Shown: positions 30,620 through 44,443 of the stretch, in pieces
Numbering within the stretch: the stretch's first letter is position 1
Layout: each line of letters starts with the position of its first letter
Source of the DNA: Larix kaempferi
Taxonomy: Eukaryota; Streptophyta; Pinopsida; Pinales; Pinaceae
Direction of reading: 5' to 3'
DNA length: 64,000 nt
Assembly (NCBI GenBank): GCA_027924585.1
Contig: BSBM01000442.1
Span: forward strand, 8,742,001 to 8,806,000
Program-made: the position numbers and the translations under genes
Notes under the pieces: model-generated
What the model saw: only the letters and a program-made list of their open reading frames with translations
The model's database searches: none
Told to the model about the DNA's origin: nothing

Positions 30620-33600
30620 TGTCACATACCCAAGTTCTAGACATTTTATGTTATTGAGAAAACATTATGTTTTATTTTTATTGTAAAGTTTTATGACCAT
30701 TGACCAAGTGGGGTCATGGATGACTGTAATTAATTAGTTTAAATATTTTATTATAAATAAATAAAAGTGGAGACAAACATACAAATGAGACTATTGAATG
30801 AGTGTTCACTGACCGACTAGGGGGAATGGACTGTGGTGGAGAGTAAACTGACACTTGGAGGCATCCCCAAATCACTTCTAACTGTTGTAGGGGGAAACTT
30901 CCCTAATTTTATTGTCATGTTTCCCAATAAAGTGGAACTGAACAGGTGGCTCATTTACTGTAATAAACTGACCAAAGACCTAGGCATGCTACTTATCTAC
31001 CCATCGAATTCAGCAGGGGGCTATTCATTCTTACCTTGTGATAATTTCTGAGCACAAGAGATTTGATAAGGGGAAAGTTAGAAGTGTTTAAGTGAAATAA
31101 GACTACATTCTGAACTAGTGTAGCCACATTTCTGAGTTCAATATTGCTAAAGGGAGGAAGTGTTACTGCTGAGTTGCAAGGGAATTTATTCCATTAATCC
31201 ACACAACATCTTCATCCTAATGGTTCAGTGAACAGGATCGGGGGTCCTAAGGAAAGTAGCTCGGATGTATTCAGGAGATTGGTTGGGTGGAACGGGCTGC
31301 TTTGGCTGTTTGTTTCTTCTTCTACAGTTTCCATGTTCATATTGTGTTATCTTATTTACTTTGGTCAAAGTTAGTAAAATAAATATGAATGTTTTATGAT
31401 AGCGGTTCTGAAATTAAATATTAGATATTTTGTACTATTAATGAATATCCTTCCTTCTGTAAATTATAACTACTAGGATAAAATGCCTACGATTGAAGTA
31501 GTTAAATGATTAGAATGATAGGATAAAATTTATTTCCTGCATTTTTCCACACACTAGTCATAGTGCCGTACTCTAGTACATGAAAGAATAATTAAATTCA
31601 GATATGAGTATTGATATGCAGTAGATAGAGATGGATGAATGCATAGAATATATCTGTACTGTAATTGTATTTACATGAACAAAAACTGTTTCTATATTTT
31701 CTATATAAGAGCAGGATAGTATCCAGTAGATAAACTATTTCTTTCATTACAGACTATTCGTATTAACACAAGTAATGGATTTTATACCTCTGTCCAAACT
31801 TAGACTTTTTAGGGTTTTAATTCTTTGAATCGTAAAACACTTTCATGCATTTATGAGCATAAAACTTCTCATTTTAAACCTACTTTACAAATATTCCAAA
31901 TACTTCAATATTTATGCTTACAATAACACCCAATCTTTTATTTATAAACAACAATAGTATTCTAAGTGATTCCTTTTCAAACGATAGCAGGATTAGTATT
32001 AAAAAATCAATTTATACATCATAGAAACATATCTAAAAAAGCTTGATATATCATTACTGTCAACGACGAAACTCAGTAATTTCCCTCATCATCAAACCTA
32101 AGCATTATTATTATAGCAGAGAAATAATATGCTTGCACTCGCAGAAACGAATTATACATTATAAATTTCCTCTATCACTGTAGGTTCCAACACAAATCTA
32201 AATATCATCACAGGTTACTAGTATCTATATTAAGATCACGAAGTCACTTAGGGTCTAAACCCTAAACTTTAAATCTTCTTAACCTTTCAAGTTTCCATTC
32301 ATTTCATTTTATGAAAGCAAAGGACTAGAACACACACATGGATTTAAACCCTTAACAAAACAAACACAGTAAAACTTCTTGCAGTAGGGTTACAAATCCA
32401 GCCTCACGGCTTGGTTGGGAAAGCACAACCGAAACCCTACAACTCTTCATAATACAGAAATGGGCTTCACCCAAACATTTTAGTTAACCATCAAACATTA
32501 CAAACATTTCTGAAGAGTTGAAACATCTTTTACGACTGTCAAATGAATTATTCATGGCAAAAGACTTTTGCAATTAATCCTAGTTCATTGTAAAAAATTA
32601 CGAGTTACGAGTCAAGGGTTCAACCCTCCTTACTACTCATCATAAACCATAAATCATTTTCTAACACCATTATTTAAACATTCTCAACAAAATGATTATG
32701 CAATATCAAATGAGTATTTATTAACAGTGAAACGATATATCGTTTTCAAAAAAGTTTTCTATTCTTTATTTCCACAAAAACAAATAACATACAATAATCC
32801 GAACAAAACATCGAGAAGCCGATGTGAGCGATAGCTTGAAGGTTGAGAAACTTGAAACAAAAACACCTTATGGTTTAAGTCTTTTACAACCAAGGTCTGA
32901 AAACCTCGTTTGAACCATGACGAAATCTATTGTTAAACAACCAACTCACTGCTAAACAAATGAACTTGCTTGGTGATATGTTCTTCACAGTAATGGATAC
33001 CCTTGGGATGTCTCCGAGGCTTACCAGGGTCCAATCTGAAGTTTCAACCATCTTTGACAAGCTGCAACCAATGATGAGAAGGTTCATCTGTCCATTAAAA
33101 AATTACAACGAAAGGTTAAACAACGAACTGCGTATTAATAACAACAGAGACAATTCTTTAAAACACCATTGAATTCTTTTGAATAGCAACGAATGCATCA
33201 CCTCTAAAATTTTGGAGCACGGTTTAATACTCCAGACACTACAATGCAGAAAGTGGAATTGAAGTACCCACTTTAAAAATATAAAGGATTACAACACTGT
33301 ACAGTTACAAAAGCCAAACCCCTTCTGCACTTACAAAATCTACCCAACGCCTACGTTTCGGGAGGGACAACACACAAACGAACTCCATGAAGTTAAAAAC
33401 CTGTACAGTGTGAAAAAACAACTGAGAACATAGCATATAAGAAAGGTCAGGGTATCGAAACCCTAGAGGGCACCTTCCAACAAAAATGATGAAGGGTCGA
33501 GATCTTGTCGGCCTCCCCTATTTTCACATAATGAACTAAATCCTTAACATTTGGGCATATTAATGCCAGGGTTAGGGTTTAAGCCAAAACCTGAGATCAA

Positions 33601-35080
33601 CCATAAGATCAACAACGCCAATCTAGCCACTGAGACAAGGTTCTTTCACGATCACAATCACAAATAAAGACAGTTAAATGCGACAGCTTCCATTACATGG
33701 TTTATTGCCAACACAGAGATCCAACTAGGATCCTTTTGTATCAACCTTGCACAGCCCGACGATTTTCCACACTACGCATTCATATTTTGTAACCAAACTC
33801 CAGGACACTTCATGTGAGACTTGGCCACGATATAAGCCAACAAACAATCCACTGAGATGGTATTTTAGAATCCATTAAATACTTCAACCACCAGTTCGTA
33901 GTGCATGCCAACCATCTACCATTACAAGGTTAATACATCGTGTACCTACAAGGTTGGAAGCATATAGTAAATTACATAACGTTACATTATAACACAGCCT
34001 TGCCACATTTAATCCTAACCCAAGGTGTTAGGCTATGCACATAAAACCATACGATTGGTTAATGTAAATAGATCCAACTTATAGTTTTGTGCAAAATAGA
34101 ATAATTACATATCATTCTCATATAAGTTCTGTGCACTGAGCATCTTATGAATGTTTTGTGCATATAGTTTCAAACTTTAGTGTATGCATTTAGATGAGAT
34201 AGATATCATTTTTCCACATAAAAACTATGCATAAAGAATGTATATTGGTATCATAATGGTAATATATAGTTTATAAGAACTATATAATAATACTCACATA
34301 AGTATTGCACCTATCATTTTGAAAAAGAAAATATTACATTGTCCTCTCCATAGTTTTGGAAGAGATTATATAATGTGTAGAACTATGCAAATTTTCTACA
34401 GTAGCGACATAAGGATTATAGGATTGATAATACAAAAACTTTTATCCAAAATAAACTGTTATTACGACATAACGGAGGAAATCGAATAATGTCAATAAAA
34501 TACCTGAGTAGATTGGCAGAGCAAATATTCTTCTACATATTCATAATGATAACTTAAAAGGCCAATATAGTGTTGTAAGATAAATTGAAAACACTTAGGA
34601 AGGCTACTATTGGAATCTCTCTGTCTTACCTGTTCATTGCAAATAGAATTCAGGAGCGTTAGTTAAGTAAGCCTCGGGGCTAATCAAGGACCCCTTCATG
34701 TCATCAAAATGAACATTTAGTCTCTAGAACCAAACTTCATAGTATAGAATGAAGAATTTATGACTTGTTTTCTGAACAATAAATACTTAATGTAAGCTTG
34801 CAAATTCCATAACATCCAGAAAGTTCAACGATGATACAAGACAGCGACATTTTAGTACACTAGTTAAAGATAGTAGAAGCAACAACATATATTTTTCTTA
34901 TGAGAAATTTAATCCATTAGACTTTAGGACAGTTACAGAAGCGGTTGTCGTTAAGCTTGTTCTATTTAATAACGCCTAAGTATGTATTAAGTTAACATTT
35001 AATACTTCTGCACCGCAATCATAAGCAGTTAATGCTACTTGAAATTTTTTAAATTTTAGTGAATTTTTGGGGATGTTACA
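30620..35080 (+). repeat. 5' LTR of element E (4461 bp)
   Basis: AT-rich with no supported gene. A TATATAAG box is at 31702-31709. A short open frame at 32930-33172 also occurs in the 3' LTR (42317-42523) but with many amino-acid changes, so it does not look conserved. Confidence 0.92.
31702..31709 (+). promoter_or_regulatory. TATA box in element E LTR
   Basis: TATATAAG followed by AGCA; the same motif occurs at the matching place in the 3' LTR (about 41050). It is a likely promoter core. Confidence 0.5.
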
Positions 35081-35082
35081 TG

Positions 35083-35094
35083 TGTTATCAGAGT
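35083..35094 (+). promoter_or_regulatory. Degenerate primer binding site of element E
   Basis: TGTTATCAGAGT two bases after the LTR matches the initiator-Met type site TGGTATCAGAGC at 10 of 12 positions. Confidence 0.7.
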
Positions 35095-35195
35095 GCAAGT
35101 TCAAATACTAGGCCTGAAGTGGCTCATGCACGCAAATGAAAATCTATAACAGAACTACAAATTTCTGATTCAACTTATTTGTTTTCAGTTTCAAC

Positions 35196-36206
35196 ATGTT
35201 ACAATTTGAGTCTGTAGGTATGGAAGGACCAACAGAGTCGGCGGAAGACAGGTCCCTTAATAACGAACAAAATAATAATGCACAAGGACACATTAATGCA
35301 TAAAATCTATTTTTCGAATTGAATGATAATTCCTCTGAATTGTTAAGGACAATGAAAGATTTAAAAATTGAGATAAAAACTGTTAAGGAAGAAAACAAAC
35401 GAATTCTGAAAGCTCAAGAGGAGCTGAATCAAATCGTGTTGGATAATTTTCATAAAAATGATCAAGATAAGAAAGAAGAAAAAAATGTTGAATCTATAGC
35501 TACATCCTACCAACGTAATGATAAAAAGGTAAAATTGACTAATTATGACAACAGTTCATCTTCTGAATTTGATGTAAGGGCATACAGGAAAAATCATAAG
35601 TACTCTAGTGATAGTAGTGACAGTGACTACTACACTAAGAAAAAGAAGTACAGGCCCTAAGAAGAAATTTCTAGCGAGTTTAAAAAGATCAAACCACCAA
35701 CTTTTAATGGAGAAATGGAAAAGAGTGAGACAACTGAAGCATGGCTGTCCGGAATGAATAAGTATTTCCAGATTTACAATTACTCAAGTCATCTAAAAAC
35801 TACAATGACAATTTATAACTTAACTGGAAAAGCGGACATCTGGTGGCAAGATCTGAAACGAGTTAAAGGTTTAAAAGAAAAGAGTGTAAATTGGAGTAAT
35901 TTTAAGAAATATTTTAAAAGAAAATTTATGTTAGAACAATATTATGAGGAACGAGCAAAGGAGTTTTATGAGTTAAATCTAGGTTCCATGGATATGAGAG
36001 AGTTATGCAGCAAGTTTTTTAATTTATTAAGGTATGTGCCTTATTTCGTTGAAGAAAAGCCTAAGGTACATAGGTTTTTGAGCTGCTTTCCCTCTCACAT
36101 AAAAGAAAAAATTGGATATGATAGTCCTCAAACTCTTGAAGAGGCCATGAGAAAGGAGAACATCTATTATGAACATAATAAGAGAAGAGAAGGCATACCA
36201 AGCTAG
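35196..36206 (+). pseudogene. Element E gag
   Basis: From ATG 35196 one frame reads a charged, coiled-coil-like N-terminus broken by TAA at 35301. It goes on through LLRTMKDLKIEIKTVKEE and Ser/Asp-rich sequence, meets TAA at 35658, then shows a retrotransposon gag domain (KPPTFNGE; LTGKADIWWQDLKR; FKKYFKRKF; FLSCFPSHIKEKI) ending at TAG 36204. The first stop is one C-to-T change from CAA. Gag continues into the next frame with the zinc knuckle. Confidence 0.85.
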
Positions 36207-36215
36207 AAAGCAAAA

Positions 36216-39200
36216 ATGACTAACAACTTTGAGCAAAGGAAGAAGCAGTTTTCTTTTAATCGTAATTTTGGGAATAATAATTCACGTAACTACTCTAACA
36301 GAAAGTTTCCAGGAAATAATGAAGGAAGTAATACAAAGTCAAAATTTACAGCTACAAGGAAAAGTGAACCACCTAGAAACTTTGTTAAAAATAATGAACT
36401 AAAAGAACTTGTTAAGTGTTGGGAATGTCAGGGACCTCACTATGCATCAAACTGTCAACTCAGAAAGAAGGCTGTCAACAACATACATACTATACAAGAG
36501 GAGGCTACTGTTGGTGACTTAGCAAGGGAGATGCCCAGGATAAATGCAACTTTGGAGAACAGGCAAGCAGATCATCAAACTTCCATGGTTGAAGTGGAAG
36601 GTATGTTAAAAGATAAACCTGTTTCTATTTTGATTGATCCAGGGGAAAGTCTTAGCTACATTTCACCGGATTTAGTTAAAGGTTGCAATCTGAAAGTAGA
36701 TAAGTTTGATAAATCATGGTTGGTTCAATTAGCTACTGGCATGAAAAGAAAGGTGACTAATTATGTAAAAGAATGTGAATTGTTGATGAATCGGTTTAGA
36801 ACTCATGTTAAATTGAATGTGTTGCCTTTAGGTTCTTATGAGGTTCTGATTGGAATGGATTGGTTAGAAAAGCATAGAGTTGTACTAAATTGCTTTGAAA
36901 ATACTTTTACTTGTTTAAATGATGCATTTGAAACTATAACGGTAAAAGGGATCCCTAGAAAAATATATGTTAGGCAAATTTCTGCATTACAATTTAAGAA
37001 AGCTGTTCAAAAGGGGTGTAAGCTGTTTGCTATAAACATAATTCATAATGAAAAGTCTACTAATGAAAATAAGTTAAATATGGAAGACATACCCATTCTA
37101 AAGGAATTTTTGGATGTATTCCCGGAAGAGATTCCAGGACTACCTCCGAAAAGGGAACTCGATTTCACCATTGAGTTAGTACCCAAAGCGCTACCAAACT
37201 CAAAGGCTCCTTTCATAATGAATATTATGGAGCTTAATGAACTTAAGTCACAGCTTAAAGAATTGATTGATAAAAATTATATAAGACCCAGTGTGTCTCC
37301 ATGGGGAGCACCTATAATTTTTGTTAAAAAGAAAGATGGAACTATGCATCTATTCATAGACTACCATCAGCTAAATACGATGAATATAAAGAACATATAT
37401 CCTTTGCCCCGCATTGATGATCTGTTTGATCAACTGTGCGGTGCAACGATATTCTCTAAGATAGATTTAAGGTTGGGGTACCATCAAGTTAGGATTAAAG
37501 ATGAGGACATCTTTAAGATTGCGTTCAGAACTCACTATGGACACTACGAGTTCGTGGTTATGCCCTTCGGGCTGACCAACACTCCAACAGTCTTCATGTG
37601 TTTAATGAACAACGTATTGCATAAATACTTAGAAAAATTTGTAGTAGTATTTATTGATGATATTCTAATTTACTCTAATATGCAAGAGGAGCATGATGAA
37701 CATTTAAAAATAATTTTGCAAGTGTTAAGAGAACATCAACTTTATGCTAAGTTTATCAAATGCGACTTTTATAAAGATAAAATACAGTATCTAGGGCATG
37801 CGATATCCAAGGATGGAATCGCAGTAGGCCCAGACAAGATAAAAGAAATAAATGAATGGCCTGCCCCGAAAGACGTAATGATAGTACGATCTTTTCTGGG
37901 AATTACAGGTTACTACCGTAAGTTTATTGAAGGATTTTCTAGAATATAAAATCCTATAAAGTCTTTACAAAAGAAATGTAAGAAATTTGTATCGAAAAAA
38001 AATGTGAAGAAATCTTTAAGAAACTAAAAGAGTTATTAACAACAACACCTATTTTAAAAATTGTTGATGCTAACAAGGATTTCATAGTATGCACGTATGC
38101 ATGCAATGACGGGCTTGGTGGGGTCTTAACACAAGAAGGTCACGCGATTGCATATGAGTCTAGAAAGTTAAAGATTCATGAGAAGAATTATGCAACTTAC
38201 GACCTTGAGTTAGCTGTTGTAATACATGCATTAAAAATGTGGCGACATCATTTAATTGGACGGAAATTTATCTTAATGACTGATAATAAAGGATTAAAAT
38301 AGTTGTTGGATCAACCGAATCTGAACGCAAGGCAAGCTAGGTGGCTTGATTTCCTTAGCGAGTACAATTTCGAGATTCAACACATTAAGGGAAAGGAAAA
38401 TAAGGTTATTGATGCATTAAGCAGAAATGCGAAAGTAAATTTTATTTCAGCAATCAACACTTACAAAACTGATCTAGAAAATCAGATTAAGGAAAGAATC
38501 GGAATGGATGAAAAATATCAGAATTTTAATAAAATTGCTGAAGATAATGATGAAAATTCTATAATAGATTTTAGAATTGATGAAAGAGGGTTATTACTAT
38601 ATAAAAACAGACTTTATGTGCCTAATGTTGTTGAAATTAAATTGTTGATTTTAAATGAATTGCATAAAAGTCGATACTCAGCACATCCTGGTTACCCGAA
38701 AATGATAACCATGCTGAGAAACGATTATTTTTGGCCATGTATGAAAAGTGAAGTAGCTAAATATATTGCTAGGTGTATAGAGTGTCAGCAGGTAAAGGAT
38801 GAACACCGACACCCAGCTGGTTTGTTGTAGCGACTACCTATTCCAGACTAGAAGTGGGACATAATTAGTATTGATTTTATTACTGTTTACCTAAAAATAA
38901 GAAACATAATGATTTCATAATGGTAGTTGTGGATAAGCTCAGAAAAGCAACCCACTTCATACCTGTTAATACAACTTAGAAAGCTGCTAACATTGCTGAA
39001 ATTTTCATGAAGCATATTTTTCGTTTGCATGGCATTTCGAAAGATATAATTTCTGATAGAGACTCGAAGTTTACAGGAAATTTCTGGAAATATTTTTTTA
39101 AAGGTTTAGATACTACTTTAAATTTCAGTACATAATTTCACCCACAAACAGATGGGAAAACTGAAACAGTTAATCAAATTCTTGAGGACATGCTAATATT

Positions 39201-39900
39201 GTATGTTAGAGATCAGCCAAGTAAATGGGAGGATTATTTACATCTTGCTGAATTTGCTTATAATAACCATTACCAGGCTTCTGCAAAGTTTAGTCCCTTT
39301 GAAATTTTATATGGCAGAAAATGTAATACTCCTATCTCTTGGAGTAATCCAATTGACAGGTTAATGCTAGGACCTGATTTGTTAAGAGAAATGGAACTAA
39401 CCATGAAACAGGTTAAAGGAAATTTGAAAATTGCACAAGATAGACATAAAAGTCAGGAAGATCTAAAAAGATCTCAGAAAGAGTTTCAAGTTGGTGAACA
39501 TGTGTTCCTCAAGGTAAAACCTAAGAAGCGCTCCCTAAGATTGGGAAGCTGTGCAAAATTAACACCAAGGTATTGTGGACCTTTTGAAATCTTGTCCAAG
39601 GTAGGACCAGTGGCATATCAGTTGGCATTGCCACCAAATCTTAAAGTACATAATGTATTTCACATATCTCTTTTGAAAAAGTATGTGCATGATGCTACTC
39701 ATGTGATTAATTGAAATGATGTATAGGTGGAACCAGAAGGAAATTTTCTGGTGGAACTGGACTGTCTCCTCGACAAGAGGGAAATTTTTCTTCGTAATCG
39801 TACCATTGGATAGGTTAAGGTGTAGTGGAAGCACCTTAGTCCGGATGAAGCTACTTGGGAATTGGAAAGTAATATGCGGGTGGCATATCCAATGTTGTTC
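36216..39900 (+). pseudogene. Element E pol: zinc knuckle, protease, RT, RNase H, integrase, chromodomain
   Basis: 36216-37949 holds a CX2CX4HX4C knuckle ([13 protein letters not shown]), a protease whose active site reads LIDPGES (the usual Ser after Asp is Pro) and a full RT with FIDD at 37650-37661. A frameshift near 37985 and a TAG at 38300 break RNase H (DGLGGVLTQEG; YDLELAVV; MTDNKG). Integrase follows: HHCC finger (HKSRYSAHPGY...CIECQQ), core DFIT, SDRDSKFTGNFW and HPQTDGKTETVNQ, GRKC motif near 39320, and C-terminal RYCGPFEILSKVG. The end (FLRNRTIG-VKV-WKHLSPDEATWELE, 39780-39880) is a chromodomain. Several stops interrupt it, so it is not functional. Confidence 0.9.
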
Positions 39901-39954
39901 CAGGAGGAACAAGAGGATGATGAATAAAGAAAATTCGAGGACGATCTTGAACTT

Positions 39955-39963
39955 AAGAGGGGG
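39955..39963 (+). promoter_or_regulatory. Polypurine tract of element E
   Basis: AAGAGGGGG lies four bases before the 3' LTR start (TGTCACATACCC at 39968). Confidence 0.8.
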
Positions 39964-39967
39964 TGTT

Positions 39968-42900
39968 TGTCACATACCCAAGTTCTAGACATTTTATGTT
40001 ATTGAGAAAACATTATGTTTTATTTTTATTGTAAAGTTTTATGACTATTGATCAAGTGGGGTCATGGATGAATGTAATTAATTAATTTGAATATTTTATT
40101 ATAAATAAATAAAAGTGGAGACAAACATTGAAAGGAGACTGTTGAATGAGTGTTCACTGACCCACTAGGGGGAATGGACTGTGGTGGAGAGTAAACTGAC
40201 ACTTGGTAGCATCCTCAACTCACTTCTAAATTTTGCAGGGGGGAACTTCCCTACTGTTATGGTCATGTTCCCCAAGAAATTGGAATTGAGCAGGTGGCTC
40301 ATTTACTGAAATAAACTGACCAAAGACCTAGGCATGCTACTTATCTACCCATCGAATTTAGCAGGGGTATGTTCATTCTTACCTTGTGATAAATTCTGAG
40401 CATAAGAGATTTGATGAGGGGAAAGTTAGAAGTGTTTGAGTGAAATAAGACTGCATTCTGAACTAGTGCAGCCACATTGTTGAGTTCAATATTGCTAAAA
40501 GCAAGAAATGCTACTGCTGAGTTGCAAGGGAATTTATTCCATTAATCCACACAACATCTTCGTCCTAGTGGTTCAGTGAATAAGCTCAAGGGTCCTAAGG
40601 AAAGTAGCTTGGCTATCTTCAGGAGATTGGTTGGGTGGAATGGGCTCCTTTGGCTGTTTGTTTCTTCTTCTACAGTTTGCAGGTTCATATTGTGTTTTCT
40701 TATTTACTTTGGTCAAAGTAAGTAAAATAAATCTGAATGTTTTATGATAGCAATTTTGAAATTAAATATTAGATATTCTGTACTATTAATGCATATCTTT
40801 CCTTCTATAAATTATAACTGTTAGGATAAAATGCCTAGGATTGAAGTAGTTAAATGATTATAATGATTGGATAAAATTTCTTTCCCGCATTTTTCCACAC
40901 ACCAGTCATAGTGCCATACTCTAGTACAGGAAAGAATAATTAAATTCAGATATGAGTATTGATATGCAGTAGATAGAGATGGATGAATGCATAGAATATA
41001 TCTGTATTGTAATTGTATTTACTTGAAAAAAAACTGTTTCTATATTTTCTATATAAGAGCAAGATAGTATCCAGTAGATAAACTATTTCTTTCATTACAG
41101 ACTATTCTTAGTAACACAAGTAATGGATTTTATAGCTTTGTCCAAACTTAGACTATTTAGGGTTTTAATCCTTTGAATCGTAAAACACTTTCATGCATTT
41201 ATGAGCATAAAACTTCTCATTTTAAACCTACTTTAAAAATATTCCAAATACTTCAATGTTTATGCTTACAATAACATCCTATCTTTTATTTATAAACAAC
41301 AATAGTATTCGAAGTGATTCCTTTTCAAACGATAGCAGTCTTAGTATAAAAAAATCAATTTATACATCATAGAAACATATCTAAATAACGTTGATATATC
41401 ATTACTGTCAACGATGAAAGTTCTTAGTAATTTTCCTCATCATTAAACCTAAGCATTATTATTATAGCAAAGAAATAATATGCTTGCACTCGCAAAAATG
41501 AATTATACATTATCAATTTACTCTATCACTGTAGGTTCCAACACAAATCTAAATATCGTCACAGGTTACTAGTATCTATCTTAAGATCACGAAGTCACTT
41601 AGGGTCTAAACCCTAAGCTTTAAATCTTCTTAGCCTTTCAAGTTTCCATCCATTTCGTTTTATGAAAACAAAGGACTAGAACACGCACAGGGATTTAAAC
41701 CCTTAACAAAACAAACACAGTAAAACTTCTTGCAACAGGGTTACAAATCCAGCCTCATGGCTTGGTTGGGAAAGCACAACCGAAATCCTACAACTCTTCA
41801 TAATACAGAAATGGGCTTCGCCCAAACATTTTCGTTAATCATCAAACATTACAAACATTTTTGAAGAGCCGAAACATCTTTTAGGACTATCAAATGAATT
41901 ATTCATGGCAAAAGACATTTGCAATTCATGCTAGTTCATTGTAAAACATTACGAGTTACGGGTCAAGGGTTCAAACCTCCTTACTACTCATCATAAACCA
42001 TAAATCATTTTCTAACACCATTCTTTAAACATTCTCAACAAAACGATTATGCAATATCAAATGAGTATTTCTTAACAGTGAAATGATATATCGTTTTCAA
42101 AGTAGTCTTCTATTCTTTATTGCCACAAAAACAAACAACATACAATAATACGAACAAAACATTGAGAATCCGATGTGAGCGATAGCTCGAAGGTCGAGAA
42201 CCTTGAAACAAAAATGCCTTACATCTTAAGTCTTTTACAACCAAGGTCTTAAAACCTCGTTTGAACCCTGACGAAATCTATTCTTAAACAACCAACTCAT
42301 AGCTAAACAAACGAACTTGCTTGGTGATATGTTCTTAACAGTAATGGATACCCTTGGGATGTCTCCGAGGCTTACCAGGGTCCATTCCGAAGTTTCAACC
42401 ATCTTCGACCAGCTGCAACCAATGATGAGAAGGTTCATTTGTCTATTAAAACATTACAATGAAAGGTTAAACAACGTACTACGTATTAATAGCAACAGAG
42501 ACAATTCTTTAAAACACCATTGAATTCTTTTGAATAGCAACGAATGCATCACCTGTAAAATTTTGGAGCACGGTTTAATACTCCAGACACTCCAACGCAG
42601 AAAGTGGAATTGAAGTACCCACTTTAAAACTCTAAAGGATTACAACACTGTACAGTTACAAAAGCCGAACCCCTTTTGCACTTACAAAATCTACCCAACA
42701 CCTATGTTTCAGGAGGGACAACTCACAAACAAACTCCATGAAGTTAAAAACATGTACAGTGTGAAAACACAACTAAGAACATAGGATATAAGCAAGGTCA
42801 AGGTATCAAAACCCTCGAGGGAACCTTCCAACAAAAACCATGAAGGCTCAAGAGCCTATCGGCCTCCCCTCTTTTCGCATAATGAACTAAATCCTGAACA

Positions 42901-44443
42901 TTTGGGCATATCAATGCCAGGGTTAGGGTTTAACCCAAAACCCGAGATCAACCATAAGATCAACGACGCAGATCTAGCCACCTTGACGAGGTTCTTTGAT
43001 GATCACAATCACAATTAATGACAGTTAAATGCTACAGCTTCCATTACACGGTTTATTGCCAACACAAAGATCCAACTAGGATCCTTTTGTATCAACCTTG
43101 CACACCCTGACGATTTTCCACACTACGCATTCATAGTTTGTCACCAAACTCCAGGACACTTCAGGTGAGACTTGGCCATGATAGCAGCCAACAAACAATC
43201 CACTGAGATGGTATTTAAGAAGCCATTAAATACTCCAACCACCGGTTCATAGTACATGCCAACCATCTACCATTACAAGGTTAATACATCGTGTACCTAC
43301 AGGGTTGGAAGCATATAGTAAATTACATAACGTTACATTATAACATATCCTTGACACATTTAATCGTAACCCAAGGTGTTAGGCTATGCACATAACACCA
43401 TATGATTGGTTAATTTAAATATCTCCAACTTATATTTTTGCGCCAAATAGAATAATTACGTATCATTCTCATATAAGGTCTATGCACTTAGCATCTTATG
43501 TATGTTTTGTGCATATAGTTCCAAACTTTAGTGTATGCATTTAGATGAGATACATATCATTTTTCTACATAAAAACTATGCATAAAGAATGTATATTGCT
43601 ATCATAATGGTAATTAATAGTTTATAAGAACTATATAATAATACTCACATAAGTATTGCACCTATCATTTTGAAAAAGAAAAATATTACATTGTCCTCTC
43701 CATAGTTTTGGAAGAGATTATATAATGTGTAGAACTATGCAAATTTTCTATAGTAGCGACATAAGGATTATAGGATTGATAATACACAAAATTTTCTCCA
43801 AAATAAACTATTATTACGATATAACGAAGGAAATCGAATAATGTCAATAAAATACCTGAGTAGATTGGCAGAGCAGATATTCTTCTACATATTCATAATG
43901 ATAACTTAAAAGGCCAATATAGTGCTGTAAGATAAATTGAAACACTTATGAAGGCTGCTATTGGAATCTCTTTGTCTTACCTGTTCATTGCAAATAGAAT
44001 TCAGGAGCGTTAGCTAGAGATAGCTAAGTAAGTCTCGGGGCTATTCAAGGATCCCTTCATGTCATCAAAATGAGCATTTAGTCTCTAGAACCAAACTTCA
44101 TATTATAGAACGAAGAATTTATGACATGTTTTCTGAACAATAAATACTTAATGTAAGCTTGCAAATTCCATAACATCCGGACAGTTCAACGATGATACAC
44201 GACATAACGACATTTTGGTACACTAGTTAAAGATAGTAGAAGCAACAACATATATTTTTCTTATGAGAAATTTAATCCATTAGACTTTACAACAGTTATA
44301 GAAGTGGTTGTCGTTAAGCTTGTTCTATTTAATAACGCCTAAGTATGTATTAAGTTAACATTTAATACTTTTGCACTGAAATCATAATCAGTTAATGCTA
44401 CTTGAAAAATTTTAAATTTTAGTGAATTTTTGGTGATGTTACA
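39968..44443 (+). repeat. 3' LTR of element E (4476 bp)
   Basis: Collinear with the 5' LTR over its whole length, ending GATGTTACA, then the target duplication ATACA. No gene supported. Confidence 0.92.

Noticed and set aside
32930-33172. 80-codon frame in element E LTR, also in the 3' LTR
   Set aside because: The two copies differ at many amino-acid positions and lack a shared start, so it looks like neutral LTR sequence.
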